DNA from: Leptospiraceae bacterium
GTDB lineage: Bacteria; Spirochaetota; Leptospiria; Leptospirales; Leptospiraceae
DNA length: 64,000 nucleotides
Direction of reading: 5' to 3'
NCBI GenBank assembly: GCA_024233865.1
Contig: JACKPA010000001.1
Span: 1,054,001 to 1,118,000, forward strand
Under the pieces are notes generated by a model. It worked only from the letters and a program-made list of their open reading frames with translations, searched no databases and was not told the origin of the DNA. Below, one piece after another: positions 53,052 through 62,250 of the stretch (position 1 is its first letter; every line of letters starts with the position of its first letter). The position numbers and the translations under genes were made by a program.

Positions 53052-56000
53052 ATGGCTAACTCTAAAATCATTAAGTTTATCACGAAGTACTACAGGCTTT
53101 TTATTTTTTTGATTCTGTTCATTTCTCTATCAGTTTGGATAACGCAAAAGCTGCTAGAAGAAGATGATTTGGGCATTCATATAGCTATGGTAGGACCCAT
53201 TACCGGTCCCGATTCCGCCAACGGTAAATCATACAAAGAGGGAATAAATCTATATTTAACGGAATTAAATAACCAGGGTGGACTAAATGGAGAAAAAGTT
53301 GTGCTTGATATCTACGATGATCAAAACAAAAAGGAGTTGGCAGAAACAAGATCCCAGGAAGTTATAAAAGACGGAAAAGCCATTGGTGTAATAGGACATA
53401 ATTCCAGTTCTTGCTCTATGCGGGCAGGACCTATTTATAAAAAGTATGGAATTCCGGCTATTTCACCAGCATCAACCAACGTTGGTGTTACCATTGGTAA
53501 CGAATGGTATTTCCGGACTATTTTTAATGATAAATCCCAAGGTAGATTTTTGGCAAATTACGCCAAAAAAGTATTAAAACCCAAGTCCTTTAGTATCATA
53601 TACGAAGACCTTTCGTATGGCTCTTATTTAAAAAAAGTATTTGAAGAAACCCTAGGTGAGCAAGGAGTTTATATCCAAAACAAATGGGAAATTCATCCGG
53701 ATAGTAAAAATATTGATAATGAAATCAAAACGGTTGTGGATGAGTTGAAAGCTAAAAATGATCCAGGGCTTGTTTTTATAGCCGTTCACCCCTTAGAAGG
53801 AGCCAAACTGGTAAAGCATATCAAGGATGCCGGACTAAAAAATATAATCTTGGCACCGGATGCAATTGCGTCCCAGGCTTTTACCGAAGCTCTAAGCAAA
53901 TATCCGGAAGAAGTCAAAAACCCCGGACATTATAGCAATGGAATTTACGTCACTACTCCGCTTATTTTTGATAATGCCAACAACAAAGCCCAAAGATTCA
54001 AAAGCGACTACCAAACTGCCTACAAAGCAGAACCGGATTGGCGAGCTGCTTACGCTTATGACTCGGTTTTGACAATGGTAGAAACCGTTAAAAAATCAAA
54101 ACTCTTAAAACCTGGTGATCCATTGCAAGAAACCAGAAAAAAAATTCGAGATCACTTGGAGAAATTGGTAAATATTGAAGATGCCATTGAAGGAGTAACC
54201 GGTTTTAATTATTTTGATGACCAAGGAGATTCTCCTAAGCCAATTTCCATTGGTATTTATCGTAACAACAATATCGTATCTACCTTTATTCAGCTACAAG
54301 CCATGAGAGATATCAATGAAGTCTCTGACCTAAAGCAGGCTTTGCAAGATGAAACAATTCTGGAGATAGATGGGAAGTATTTATACCAAACCAATGTTGT
54401 ATATACCGGAATCGAGATGATTGAAATTTCCAATTTGGACATGTCCAAACTAATTTTTGACATGGAATTTTATATATGGTTTCGCTATAAAGGAAATATC
54501 GACCCGCAAAACATTGACTTTTTAAATACCGTAAAATCCGTTCCCATAAAAGACAAAGAAGGTGATAACGAAGAAGAGACGGAAGATAAAAAGAAAAATC
54601 CACAGAATTGGAATTTCAATTTTCCTGATAAAATGAAATCGTCTATGGAAATGAAACTGGTAGGGGAAGAAAAAAAGGGAGACTTGAAATATCGGGTTTA
54701 TCACGTAAAAGGACAGTTCAAGGCAGATACGCTTCCCGTAAAATACGTTTTGGGTAAACATTCTTTAGGCATAAACTTTGTTCACAAAAAGCTCACAAGA
54801 AATAATTTGATATACGTAATCGACGTGGTTGGAATGGGAATCACTCATAAAACGTCTATTATGGATAAAATTGATACACAAAAAATTTTGAGTCCGGTAG
54901 AAAGTTGGAGCATTGACAACGTATTGTTTTTCCAAGATATTTTAGAAAAATCTCCTTTGGGTGCCATTCAATACATAAGCACAAGAAATGCCAAGCCGGA
55001 ATATTCCAGATTTAACGTTGCTGTACGGGTCAAGAAAAATGATTTTTCACTCCGGGGAGCTATCCCAAACAGAAATGTTATCTACTATCTTTCTATTAGT
55101 TTGATCGTATTTATTGGTTTGAAAGTCATGGGTAGGTTTCAACATTTTGATAGCTACTCCAATCTGATATGGTTTTTGATAACCGTAGACATATTTATAG
55201 TCCTTGTTTCCAGTGAAATTGTTATAGTTGATAAACTCGTGGAAATGAAAAACAACTACGATTTGAAGTTGCTCACTCGCGGATTTGATTTGCTTTGGTG
55301 GATCATTCCGGCAGCCAGACTAAACCAAGCGATAGAAAGGTTTGTTTGGGCACCTCTCGAAGTCAAAACCGGTCACCACATACCTACGGTTGTTAGGATG
55401 TTTCTGGCAAGTTTCATCTATCTTTTGACCTTTTTTGGAATTGTTGCTTTTGTGTATGAGCAAAAAATTACCAGCTTGCTCGCAACATCTGGGGTTGTAG
55501 CCATGATCATTGGTTTGGCGATTCAGGTGAACATTTCCAATATTTTTTCCGGTATTGCCATCAATATTGAGCGTCCTTTTCGGGTAGGAGATTGGATCCA
55601 AGTTGGTTCTATGGATGAAGGAAAGGTAGTTGACATTACATGGAGAACTACAAGAATCAAAACAAGACATCAGCTTATTTTAAGCATTCCCAACAGTATC
55701 GCATCCGAATCCCCCATTCAGAACTTTGGTGGTGTGGATGATATTGTGGAGTTTTGGTTTACTGTAAAAATAGACCCGGCTCAAAATACCAAAAGAGTGC
55801 AAAAGATTTTATTGGACTCTTTGTACGCTGCAGAAGGAGTGCTAAAAAACCCTGCACCTTACACCCGCTTGAATGAATTTACTGACTGGTCAGCCGATTA
55901 TATCATTGGTTATTGCTGGAAAGACTATGGTAGAAAAAATACAGTTAGAAAAGCGGTCTGGACAAGTGTTTGGACTCATTTGTACAGAGCAGGTATTGAA

Positions 56001-56576
56001 CCAGCCATTCAAAGAAACGAAATCCATTTGTTCAAAGGAATCAAGGCTAGGGGAGAGGAAGCTCTGAAACCATTGACCCTCTTAAAGGAAATTGATATAT
56101 TCCAGAGTTTTTCGGAAGAGGAGAAGGCATACTTAAGTGATAGAATGATAGAACACAATTTTATTCCGGGTGAAATGATTGTTCATATCGGTGATACAAA
56201 CGATTCAATGTTTGTAATAGCAGAAGGTGTTGTAAGCGTTCAAACAAAGCTGGAAAATGGAAATTATATAGAAGTAGCGTCTCTAGGAGCTGGTAATTTT
56301 TTTGGAGAGATGGCTCTTTTAACAGGTGCAATAAGAACCGCCAATATTATTTCGACCACCAATGCAAGGCTTTATGAGATTACAAAAAGAGATGTGGACC
56401 CATTGTTAGAAAAACATCCGGAGATTTTTAGCATGGTAAATAAGGTATCTTCAAGGCGTAAAGAAGATACGGAAACCCAAAAACAAAGAAGTCAAATTGC
56501 ACCTGAACCGGAAAAGCTAAACTTTTTTCAAAAGATTTATGTAAAAATGAAAAAAATGTTGGTTGTTGAAGGATAA
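53052..56576 (+). CDS. Receptor-MscS-cNBD fusion: putative ligand-gated mechanosensitive-type channel
   Basis: 1174 residues. Membrane segment 14-35; then a periplasmic LIV-binding-type receptor domain at about 38-420 (HIAMVGPITGPDSANGKSYK, GHNSSSCSMRAGPIYKKYGI, AYDSVLTMVE). A second extracytoplasmic beta-rich domain spans about 430-665 (YTGIEMIEISNLDMSKLIFD; FDMEFYIWFRYKG) and may resemble the ligand-binding domain of Cys-loop channels. Membrane segments at about 676-800 lead to an MscS pore and beta domain at about 780-960 (GVVAMIIGLAIQVNISNIFS; ERPFRVGDWIQVGSMDEG). Residues 1015-1135 form a cyclic-nucleotide-binding domain with FFGEMALLTGAIRTAN intact. It should be an inner-membrane channel, sensing a small molecule outside and a cyclic nucleotide inside. 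MscS-cNBD proteins are known; this four-part fusion I do not recognise. Confidence 0.85.
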   Translation: MANSKIIKFITKYYRLFIFLILFISLSVWITQKLLEEDDLGIHIAMVGPITGPDSANGKSYKEGINLYLTELNNQGGLNGEKVVLDIYDDQNKKELAETRSQEVIKDGKAIGVIGHNSSSCSMRAGPIYKKYGIPAISPASTNVGVTIGNEWYFRTIFNDKSQGRFLANYAKKVLKPKSFSIIYEDLSYGSYLKKVFEETLGEQGVYIQNKWEIHPDSKNIDNEIKTVVDELKAKNDPGLVFIAVHPLEGAKLVKHIKDAGLKNIILAPDAIASQAFTEALSKYPEEVKNPGHYSNGIYVTTPLIFDNANNKAQRFKSDYQTAYKAEPDWRAAYAYDSVLTMVETVKKSKLLKPGDPLQETRKKIRDHLEKLVNIEDAIEGVTGFNYFDDQGDSPKPISIGIYRNNNIVSTFIQLQAMRDINEVSDLKQALQDETILEIDGKYLYQTNVVYTGIEMIEISNLDMSKLIFDMEFYIWFRYKGNIDPQNIDFLNTVKSVPIKDKEGDNEEETEDKKKNPQNWNFNFPDKMKSSMEMKLVGEEKKGDLKYRVYHVKGQFKADTLPVKYVLGKHSLGINFVHKKLTRNNLIYVIDVVGMGITHKTSIMDKIDTQKILSPVESWSIDNVLFFQDILEKSPLGAIQYISTRNAKPEYSRFNVAVRVKKNDFSLRGAIPNRNVIYYLSISLIVFIGLKVMGRFQHFDSYSNLIWFLITVDIFIVLVSSEIVIVDKLVEMKNNYDLKLLTRGFDLLWWIIPAARLNQAIERFVWAPLEVKTGHHIPTVVRMFLASFIYLLTFFGIVAFVYEQKITSLLATSGVVAMIIGLAIQVNISNIFSGIAINIERPFRVGDWIQVGSMDEGKVVDITWRTTRIKTRHQLILSIPNSIASESPIQNFGGVDDIVEFWFTVKIDPAQNTKRVQKILLDSLYAAEGVLKNPAPYTRLNEFTDWSADYIIGYCWKDYGRKNTVRKAVWTSVWTHLYRAGIEPAIQRNEIHLFKGIKARGEEALKPLTLLKEIDIFQSFSEEEKAYLSDRMIEHNFIPGEMIVHIGDTNDSMFVIAEGVVSVQTKLENGNYIEVASLGAGNFFGEMALLTGAIRTANIISTTNARLYEITKRDVDPLLEKHPEIFSMVNKVSSRRKEDTETQKQRSQIAPEPEKLNFFQKIYVKMKKMLVVEG

Positions 56577-56604
56577 ATGAAAATAGTATAAAAGGGTTGT
56601 CTTC

Positions 56605-56964
56605 ATGGAAGATACAATAGAAAAAAGAAAATATGAAAGAATCGTAAAGGAATTTAAAGACTATAAGGTATATATAGAATTTAATAGTGCTCTTTTAGAA
56701 GGTCGTTTAGGTGATATATCAGAAAAGGGAATGTGCATTCTGTTTCCTAAAAAAATGCAACTATTGGCGGGGCAGGAAATTAATGCAGCTCTAATCCACA
56801 GAACAACTAAAAACGATCTAAAAATACAAGGAAAAATTGCATGGATAAAAAATAAGCCGGAATATAAAGAAAATCCTTTTTTGTGCGGAGTGGAATTTGA
56901 TGTCGAAATAGAGTTACCGGACGATATTATAGCAATAAGTTATGCGGCTGGTTTTGATATTTAA
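56605..56964 (+). CDS. PilZ domain protein
   Basis: 119 residues, a stand-alone PilZ domain. Both c-di-GMP contact motifs are present: RxxxR (RKYER at 8-12) and the D/NxSxxG motif (DISEKGM). The rest is the usual beta-barrel (KIQGKIAWIKNKPEY, FLCGVEFDV). It starts 28 bp after the channel gene and is likely to be co-transcribed, making c-di-GMP a candidate third input. Confidence 0.88.
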   Translation: MEDTIEKRKYERIVKEFKDYKVYIEFNSALLEGRLGDISEKGMCILFPKKMQLLAGQEINAALIHRTTKNDLKIQGKIAWIKNKPEYKENPFLCGVEFDVEIELPDDIIAISYAAGFDI

Positions 56965-56972
56965 ATCAACCT

Positions 56973-58217
56973 TTATTCAATGCTATGAACAACAAGTCCG
57001 CTTCGTAATTTTGGTTCAAACCAAGTCGTTTTAGGAGGCATAATATTGCCTGTGTCCGAAATTGTGATTAGTTGTTCAATACTGACCGGGTACATTGCAA
57101 AGGCAACTTTCATTTCGTTGCTATCTACCCTCTTTTTCAGTTCTTCGGATCCTCGGATTCCGCCCACAAAATCGATTCGTTTGTCTCGCCTAAGGTCTTG
57201 TATACCTAAAATAGGATCCAAAATACATTTGGATAAAATGGTAACATCCAAAACTCCAATCGGATCGAAGTCATCATAGGTTCCTTCTTTTGCTAAAAGA
57301 GAATACCATTTTTGTCCAAGATACATTCCGATTTCATGTAATTTGTTTGGCTTATACAACTCGTATTTGATTTGTGTTATATCAAAATATGCTTTGATTT
57401 TGTCCAAAAATTCGCTTTCATTCAAACCATTCAAATCTTTAACAACCCGATTATAATCCATTATCCTTAGCTGGCTTGCCGGAAAATATACCGCTAAAAA
57501 GAAATTATATTCTTCTTGTCCGGTATGCTTGGGATTGTTTTCCTTTTTTTCTCTACCGACTATGGACGCAGACGCGCTTCTATGGTGTCCGTCTGCAATA
57601 TATATACTGGGAATTTTTTCAAAAATATGGACTAATTTTTGAATTATTTCAGAATTTTGGATCAACCAGAAAGTGTGCTCAACTTCGTCCGAAGCTATAA
57701 AATTGTATTCAGGGTTGTCTTTTGTAATTAGAGAAATGATCTGATCTACTTCTGCCACATCCGGATAGGTTAAAAAGATAGGTCCGGATTGGATATTGGT
57801 TGTTTCAATGTGGTTTTTTCGATCATTTTCCTTGTCTGGTCGTGTGAGTTCGTGTCTTTTAATAATATTGTTCCAATAATCTTCTACACTAGCGCAACCA
57901 ACCAAACCAAATTGGGTTTTCCCTTTCCATGTTTGGGAATAAACATATAAAGAATCACTTGAATCTTGGCTAAAAATTCCATCCGATACCATTTTATTAA
58001 AATTTTCTTTCGCCTTTTGGTAAACGCTTTTGTCATACAGATCGGTTTCTGGAGGAAGATCTATTTCAGCCTTTTCTACATGTAGAAAAGAAATCGCATT
58101 GTCTCTTGCTTCCATTTTTGCTTCTTCGGAATTCAGAACATCGTAGGGTTTACAGGCAACCCTGTCTACATATTTTTTCTGGGGACGTATCCCTTTAAAC
58201 GGTTTTATAATTGCCAT
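56973..58217 (-). CDS. DUF1015 family protein
   Basis: 414 residues, full length for DUF1015: MAIIKPFKGIRPQKKYVDRV, ACKPYDVLNSEEAK, RHELTRPDKENDRKNHIETT, IYIADGHHRSASA (the GHHR motif) and FLAVYFPASQLRIMDYNRVV. The ADGHHR segment resembles ParB-like serine kinases (SerK), so nucleotide-dependent phosphoryl transfer is possible; this is inference. It converges with the PilZ gene. Confidence 0.88.
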   Translation of the reverse strand: MAIIKPFKGIRPQKKYVDRVACKPYDVLNSEEAKMEARDNAISFLHVEKAEIDLPPETDLYDKSVYQKAKENFNKMVSDGIFSQDSSDSLYVYSQTWKGKTQFGLVGCASVEDYWNNIIKRHELTRPDKENDRKNHIETTNIQSGPIFLTYPDVAEVDQIISLITKDNPEYNFIASDEVEHTFWLIQNSEIIQKLVHIFEKIPSIYIADGHHRSASASIVGREKKENNPKHTGQEEYNFFLAVYFPASQLRIMDYNRVVKDLNGLNESEFLDKIKAYFDITQIKYELYKPNKLHEIGMYLGQKWYSLLAKEGTYDDFDPIGVLDVTILSKCILDPILGIQDLRRDKRIDFVGGIRGSEELKKRVDSNEMKVAFAMYPVSIEQLITISDTGNIMPPKTTWFEPKLRSGLVVHSIE

Positions 58218-58308
58218 AAAATAATTCTTTGTTTGGGTTACTTTTAAGGTTAAAAAAACAATAGAATTATTGCAAGTAAATTTAGGAATTGGAATAAAAC
58301 AAAAATCT

Positions 58309-58815
58309 TTACACTATCATAATATATTCCAAATTTCGGTACATTCCTTTGTAATCCATTCCGTATCCTACCACAAAATGGTCTTCTATTTCAAAACCAT
58401 AATACTCTATAGAGTAGTTGAGAGTATGCTTTTTGGATTTTACGAATAAAGAACAAATTTTTAGAGAACTTGGTTTTCTCGAAAACAAATTGTCTATGAT
58501 GTGGTTTAAAGTATTTCCCGTATCAATTATATCTTCTACAACAATAACATGCCTATTTTCAATATTTATATTTAAGTCTTTTAATATCCGAATATTACCT
58601 GAAGATTCTTTCTCCTCATAGGAAGAGGCTTCGATAAAGTCGATCATCAGCGGAATGGAAACGCCCCTAACCAAATCAGCCAGGAAAATAAAAGAACCTT
58701 TTAATATTCCCACAAATATGGGTTCTTTGTTTTCATATTCTTTTGCTATTTGTTCTCCAAGGAAGCGAACCCGATTTTGAATATCATTTTTGGGAATAAG
58801 AATATTATCTTTCAT
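58309..58815 (-). CDS. hpt: Hypoxanthine phosphoribosyltransferase
   Basis: 168 residues. The PRPP-binding motif VIVVEDIIDTGNTL, the PPi loop GILKGSFIFLADLVR, and HFVVGYGMDYKGMYRNLEYI are typical of Hpt. It salvages hypoxanthine and possibly guanine using PRPP. It is separated by 1 bp from the next upstream gene on the same strand, the phosphohistidine phosphatase. Confidence 0.92.
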   Translation of the reverse strand: MKDNILIPKNDIQNRVRFLGEQIAKEYENKEPIFVGILKGSFIFLADLVRGVSIPLMIDFIEASSYEEKESSGNIRILKDLNINIENRHVIVVEDIIDTGNTLNHIIDNLFSRKPSSLKICSLFVKSKKHTLNYSIEYYGFEIEDHFVVGYGMDYKGMYRNLEYIMIV

Positions 58816-58816
58816 T

Positions 58817-59341
58817 TTAGTCTTTTTTCTCTTCTTTGATTGGTAACCAATAAAGCCCTAATTTTCCTTGAACATCCGTAACATCAGCCCAATGATCTAT
58901 ACTAAAACGCAAGCACAAAAAAGCACAAGTAGAGAATTTTTCAAAAAAAGAAAAGTCTGCAAAGGTATTGTGCCTCATAATAAGGTAGTTGGCAAGAGAT
59001 TCCAAACCAGGATTGTGACCAACTATTAAAATGGAATTGTACTCATCATCCGTGCTTTTTATCAAATCCATAAGTTCGTTTAAATTGGCTTCATAAACTT
59101 TATCGGTAAATTTTTTGTTCCAAACGATACGATTATTTTTTGTTAAAATCTCAAAAGTTTCGGTTGTTCTTTGGGAGTCGGATATGTATGCCATATCTAT
59201 TTCTTTTATTCTTTCTTCCAAAAATTCTCTCAGAGCTTTTGCGTTTTTTCTTCCTCTTTTGGACAAAGGTCTCTCATGATCGGATTTAAAAGGTTTATCC
59301 CATTCCGATTTGGCATGCCGTAGCAAGTATATGGTCTTCAT
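58817..59341 (-). CDS. sixA: SixA-like histidine phosphatase
   Basis: 174 residues from ATG 59339-59341 (MKTIYLLRHAKSEW), with the RHAKSEW nucleophile motif, RPLSKRGRKNAKAL, DSQRTTETFEIL and the second His in IVGHNPGLESLANYL. SixA removes phosphate from His-phosphorylated HPt domains or phosphotransferase proteins. It is cytoplasmic. It is transcribed together with hpt. Confidence 0.9.
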   Translation of the reverse strand: MKTIYLLRHAKSEWDKPFKSDHERPLSKRGRKNAKALREFLEERIKEIDMAYISDSQRTTETFEILTKNNRIVWNKKFTDKVYEANLNELMDLIKSTDDEYNSILIVGHNPGLESLANYLIMRHNTFADFSFFEKFSTCAFLCLRFSIDHWADVTDVQGKLGLYWLPIKEEKKD

Positions 59342-59534
59342 AATTAGATCAAATTTAGTTATATATTCTATTGACAACTATAAAAACATATAATTTTAAC
59401 AAATTTTTCCTCTCATCCACGCAGTCTGTAAGTGTAGTATATATCATGCTATGATCCGAAATAGCGAAATAGTGAGAAAATAGAACTATAAAAAATCTAC
59501 TTTACAACAAAAATGGATACATGATACTTAGTTT

Positions 59535-61298
59535 ATGCTTAAAATAGCCTACGGTGAAGCCAGCTTTGACAATTTGAGGAATAGAAATGACTTGTATATA
59601 GACAAAACACACTTTATCCCTCTTATGGAAAATCATACAAAGTTCTTTTTTATACGACCTCGTCGTTTTGGAAAAAGTCTCTGGCTCAGTGTTTTGCACG
59701 CCTATTATGACACAAACAAAGCTGACAAATTTGATAAACTGTTTGACGAACTCTACATACAAAAAAGTCCAACGGATTATAAAAATTCTTATCTCATTCT
59801 GCGATTTGACTTCTCTGGATTGAATACGGAGAACGAACAAAGCCTAAAAAGTGATTTTACCTTTAGAGTAAGAAGGCAAGCAATAAGCTTCTTTCAATAT
59901 TATAAAAATTTTTTTGATAACTCTTTTCTTGAAAATATAGAAAAAGAATTTGAAAGCATCTCTGCCAGTCAACTTATCTCCATGGTAAAAGAAAAAGCAA
60001 ATTTGATACAAAAAAAGGTCTATGTTCTAATAGACGAATACGACCACTATGCAAACAAGCTTGCATCAGAGGGAAGAGAAGCTTTTGTCAGAAACATTGT
60101 TTCCAAGACGGGTTTTGTAAGAGAGTTTTATGAACAGATGAAGATCGCGAGTGGTGAAGGCGTTTTTGAAAGGTTCTTTATCACAGGTGTTTCACCCATT
60201 ATGCTCGACGAACTCTCCAGTGGATTCAACATTTTGAGCGACATGACCATTGATCCACATTTCAATGAAATGATAGGTTTTACGTTAGATGAAGTCAAAT
60301 CTTTACTTGAGAAGGTTAAAGCGGAAAGATATATCCATAAAACAAAAGAAGAAGTTCTCCAAGATTTGATTCAATACTACAATGGATATTGTTTCTCTGA
60401 TGCGGCAAATACCAAACTCTTTAATTCTGATATGGTTTTGTATTTTATGGAGAAATTTTCTAGAATTGGCTATCCGAAAGAATTATTAGATGAGAATGTA
60501 AAAACGGATTATAATAAATTGAGCGGATTGATTGTAGGAACGAGTGGAAAAGATAAACTACAGAGTATCATAGAAGAGATAAACCTTAATGATACTCTCA
60601 TCTTAGATTTAAGCAAGAGGTTTAATTTTACACAAAGATTTGGTGATTCGGAGTTAAAGTCTCTGCTATTTTATTTAGGGCTACTCACATTTTCGGAGCC
60701 TGGAGAAATGAAAATACCCAATTATGTTATACGAACTTTGTATTGGGAGTATTTGCACAAGTATTTGGAAGAAGAAAGGAATATAGAATTTGATGTAACG
60801 CTTCTGGGAAGGGCAATCAAAGACATGGCAAAGCGTGGAGATGCAAGCGGACTAAAAATATTGGCAACGGACTTTTTTCAAAATAAGCTATCGGGTTATG
60901 ATTTTAGCGGTTTAACCGAGAAACACGTCAAGTTTATATTTGTGTCTTATTTTACCTTGAGCAAGCTCTACAACATCATTTCCGAAAGAGAACTTTCGGG
61001 AATGAAACGGATAGACCTTCTTTTTGAAGCCCACCCTGCCTACTATGACTACGTATTCTACAACTTTATTCTAGAGTTTAAGTATATTCGGAAAAAGGAT
61101 AGTGAAGAAGTTGCTACCCAAAAGCGAAAAGAAGCCATAGAACAAGCTAGAGATTACTACGAAATCTACAAGAGAGATTTCAAACAATTCGGGAGGGAGC
61201 TTCGTTCTATTGCACTGATTGTGAATCATTCGAGAGAGGTAGAACTGATCGAGGTTTGTGGATTTGGGGAGTGTAATCGACCTCAACCAATGGGGTGA
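59535..61298 (+). CDS. AAA-ATPase-like protein with PD-(D/E)XK C-terminus
   Basis: 587 residues of the AAA-ATPase_like (PF09820) plus PDDEXK_9 (PF08011) architecture. N-terminal landmarks are SFDNLRNRNDLYIDKTHFIP and FIRPRRFGKSLWLSVLHAYY (Walker A-like RRFGKS), then VYVLIDEYDHYANK (Walker B). The C-terminal nuclease region is at 495-560 (MKRIDLLFEAH, YNFILEFKYIRKKDSEEVA). The family is common, often in several copies, in Bacteroidetes and spirochaetes, and its role is unclear. Codon content is similar to its neighbours. Confidence 0.9.
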   Translation: MLKIAYGEASFDNLRNRNDLYIDKTHFIPLMENHTKFFFIRPRRFGKSLWLSVLHAYYDTNKADKFDKLFDELYIQKSPTDYKNSYLILRFDFSGLNTENEQSLKSDFTFRVRRQAISFFQYYKNFFDNSFLENIEKEFESISASQLISMVKEKANLIQKKVYVLIDEYDHYANKLASEGREAFVRNIVSKTGFVREFYEQMKIASGEGVFERFFITGVSPIMLDELSSGFNILSDMTIDPHFNEMIGFTLDEVKSLLEKVKAERYIHKTKEEVLQDLIQYYNGYCFSDAANTKLFNSDMVLYFMEKFSRIGYPKELLDENVKTDYNKLSGLIVGTSGKDKLQSIIEEINLNDTLILDLSKRFNFTQRFGDSELKSLLFYLGLLTFSEPGEMKIPNYVIRTLYWEYLHKYLEEERNIEFDVTLLGRAIKDMAKRGDASGLKILATDFFQNKLSGYDFSGLTEKHVKFIFVSYFTLSKLYNIISERELSGMKRIDLLFEAHPAYYDYVFYNFILEFKYIRKKDSEEVATQKRKEAIEQARDYYEIYKRDFKQFGRELRSIALIVNHSREVELIEVCGFGECNRPQPMG

Positions 61299-61473
61299 TT
61301 TGTGGAAACAGTTTTTGGATAGCTTAAAAGAAAATTCATTCCCAAATGAAGAATGGTTGCATCACCCTAATTTCAGTCAAAAATTAGACAAAGCTTTAGA
61401 GTGGAATATGAATAATCCACCTCAAATTTCTGATATAGAAGAATTAAAACAAAAAATAGATACAGATGAATAA
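61258..61473 (+). CDS. Small acidic protein, candidate antitoxin of the next gene
   Basis: 71 residues from GTG 61258, overlapping the ATPase gene by 41 nt and the following gene by 8 nt (61466-61473). The first 10 codons therefore overlap another frame, and TTG 61300 is another possible start. It is acidic (NPPQISDIEELKQKIDTDE). The arrangement of two short overlapping genes suggests a toxin-antitoxin pair. The family is not recognised. Confidence 0.55.
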   Translation: MDLGSVIDLNQWGDLWKQFLDSLKENSFPNEEWLHHPNFSQKLDKALEWNMNNPPQISDIEELKQKIDTDE

Positions 61474-61768
61474 AGTTCTTCTTGATCTTAACAACCCGGT
61501 TTTTCAACAAGATTTGTTTGCTCTCTCAAAGCAAGAAGCCATAGCAGTTCTAAAGACCTTGAAGAAAATTTCTCAGTTGACTTGGGATCAGTTGTATCAA
61601 GATACTGGGCTAAAATGGGAAGCTATTCACACCAGGCAAAGCCAAAAGGGAGAAAAATTGTATAGTTTTCGGATTACTAAAAAATCTAGGGCAATAGGAA
61701 TCCATATCCTTACCCATATCTTTTTGTTATTCACCACAGATTTACACAGATGGACACCGATTTTTTAA
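61466..61768 (+). pseudogene. RelE-like toxin, C-terminus replaced by a dispersed repeat
   Basis: The first 70 residues are like an uncharacterised RelE-superfamily group: TWDQLYQDTGLKWEAIHTRQ and GEKLYSFRITKKSRAIGI. At that point family members continue with a strand and an ending of the type LSLHPDHDSAY. Here the reading enters sequence ending in the ACCACAGAT repeat (61733-61761) and finishes TTDLHRWTPIF. The C-terminal catalytic residues are lost. It is likely inactive. Confidence 0.55.
61733..61761. repeat. ACCACAGAT-family repeat at the end of a toxin-like gene
   Basis: ACCACAGATTTACACAGATG followed by GACACCGAT. It encodes the last residues of the truncated toxin-like gene and provides a TAA shortly after. 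Confidence 0.75.
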
Positions 61769-61815
61769 TTCCTGTTTGATTTTTTTGATTAATAAAAAAT
61801 TGAATAGTTTATATA

Positions 61816-62007
61816 GTGAATCTCGCACTTATAGAACTAAACAATATCGATCCGAATTATAAGAATTACGATTCTTTCGTTTATGCACGTCCGTTAATGG
61901 AAGAAGAAATGGAATTTCAATTTAAGCTATACAAATTACTTACAAACACAAAAGAAATTAATGAAAAGTTTTTCATGGAAAATAGAATCATAAAAAAAGT
62001 ATTTTAG
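61816..62007 (+). CDS. Small unknown protein
   Basis: A 63-residue frame from GTG 61816, with charged, helical content (EEEMEFQFKLYKLLTNTKEI). It has no recognised motif. It may be a gene fragment. It is listed because the amino-acid composition is protein-like, but it could be spurious. Confidence 0.3.
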   Translation: MNLALIELNNIDPNYKNYDSFVYARPLMEEEMEFQFKLYKLLTNTKEINEKFFMENRIIKKVF

Positions 62008-62250
62008 GTGAAAAATTGAAAAAGCTTGAATTCATGGTAGTTGCATAGAAGAGTGAAGATTATTTTTTAGCAAAAGATTTGACTTGAATTTGTCAATTTC
62101 TCAAGATGTCCTTATGAATTTCGCTCCGCAAAAGATAGAAACGTAAGCGTCAAACAAACACCATCTTTACAAAGCTCGAGCAACAGAGTGGTTAAAGAAT
62201 TGGAGATTTTTATAGTTGCAAAAACAAAAGAATCGTCCAGCACTAGCTAT

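Noticed and set aside
53084..53100. 15-base match to the GGCTTCCAGCC repeat (AAGTACTACAGGCTT) inside the channel gene
   Set aside because: Only the outer arm matches, the hairpin is absent, and the bases encode a normal N-terminal stretch. Chance or a very old insertion cannot be told apart.
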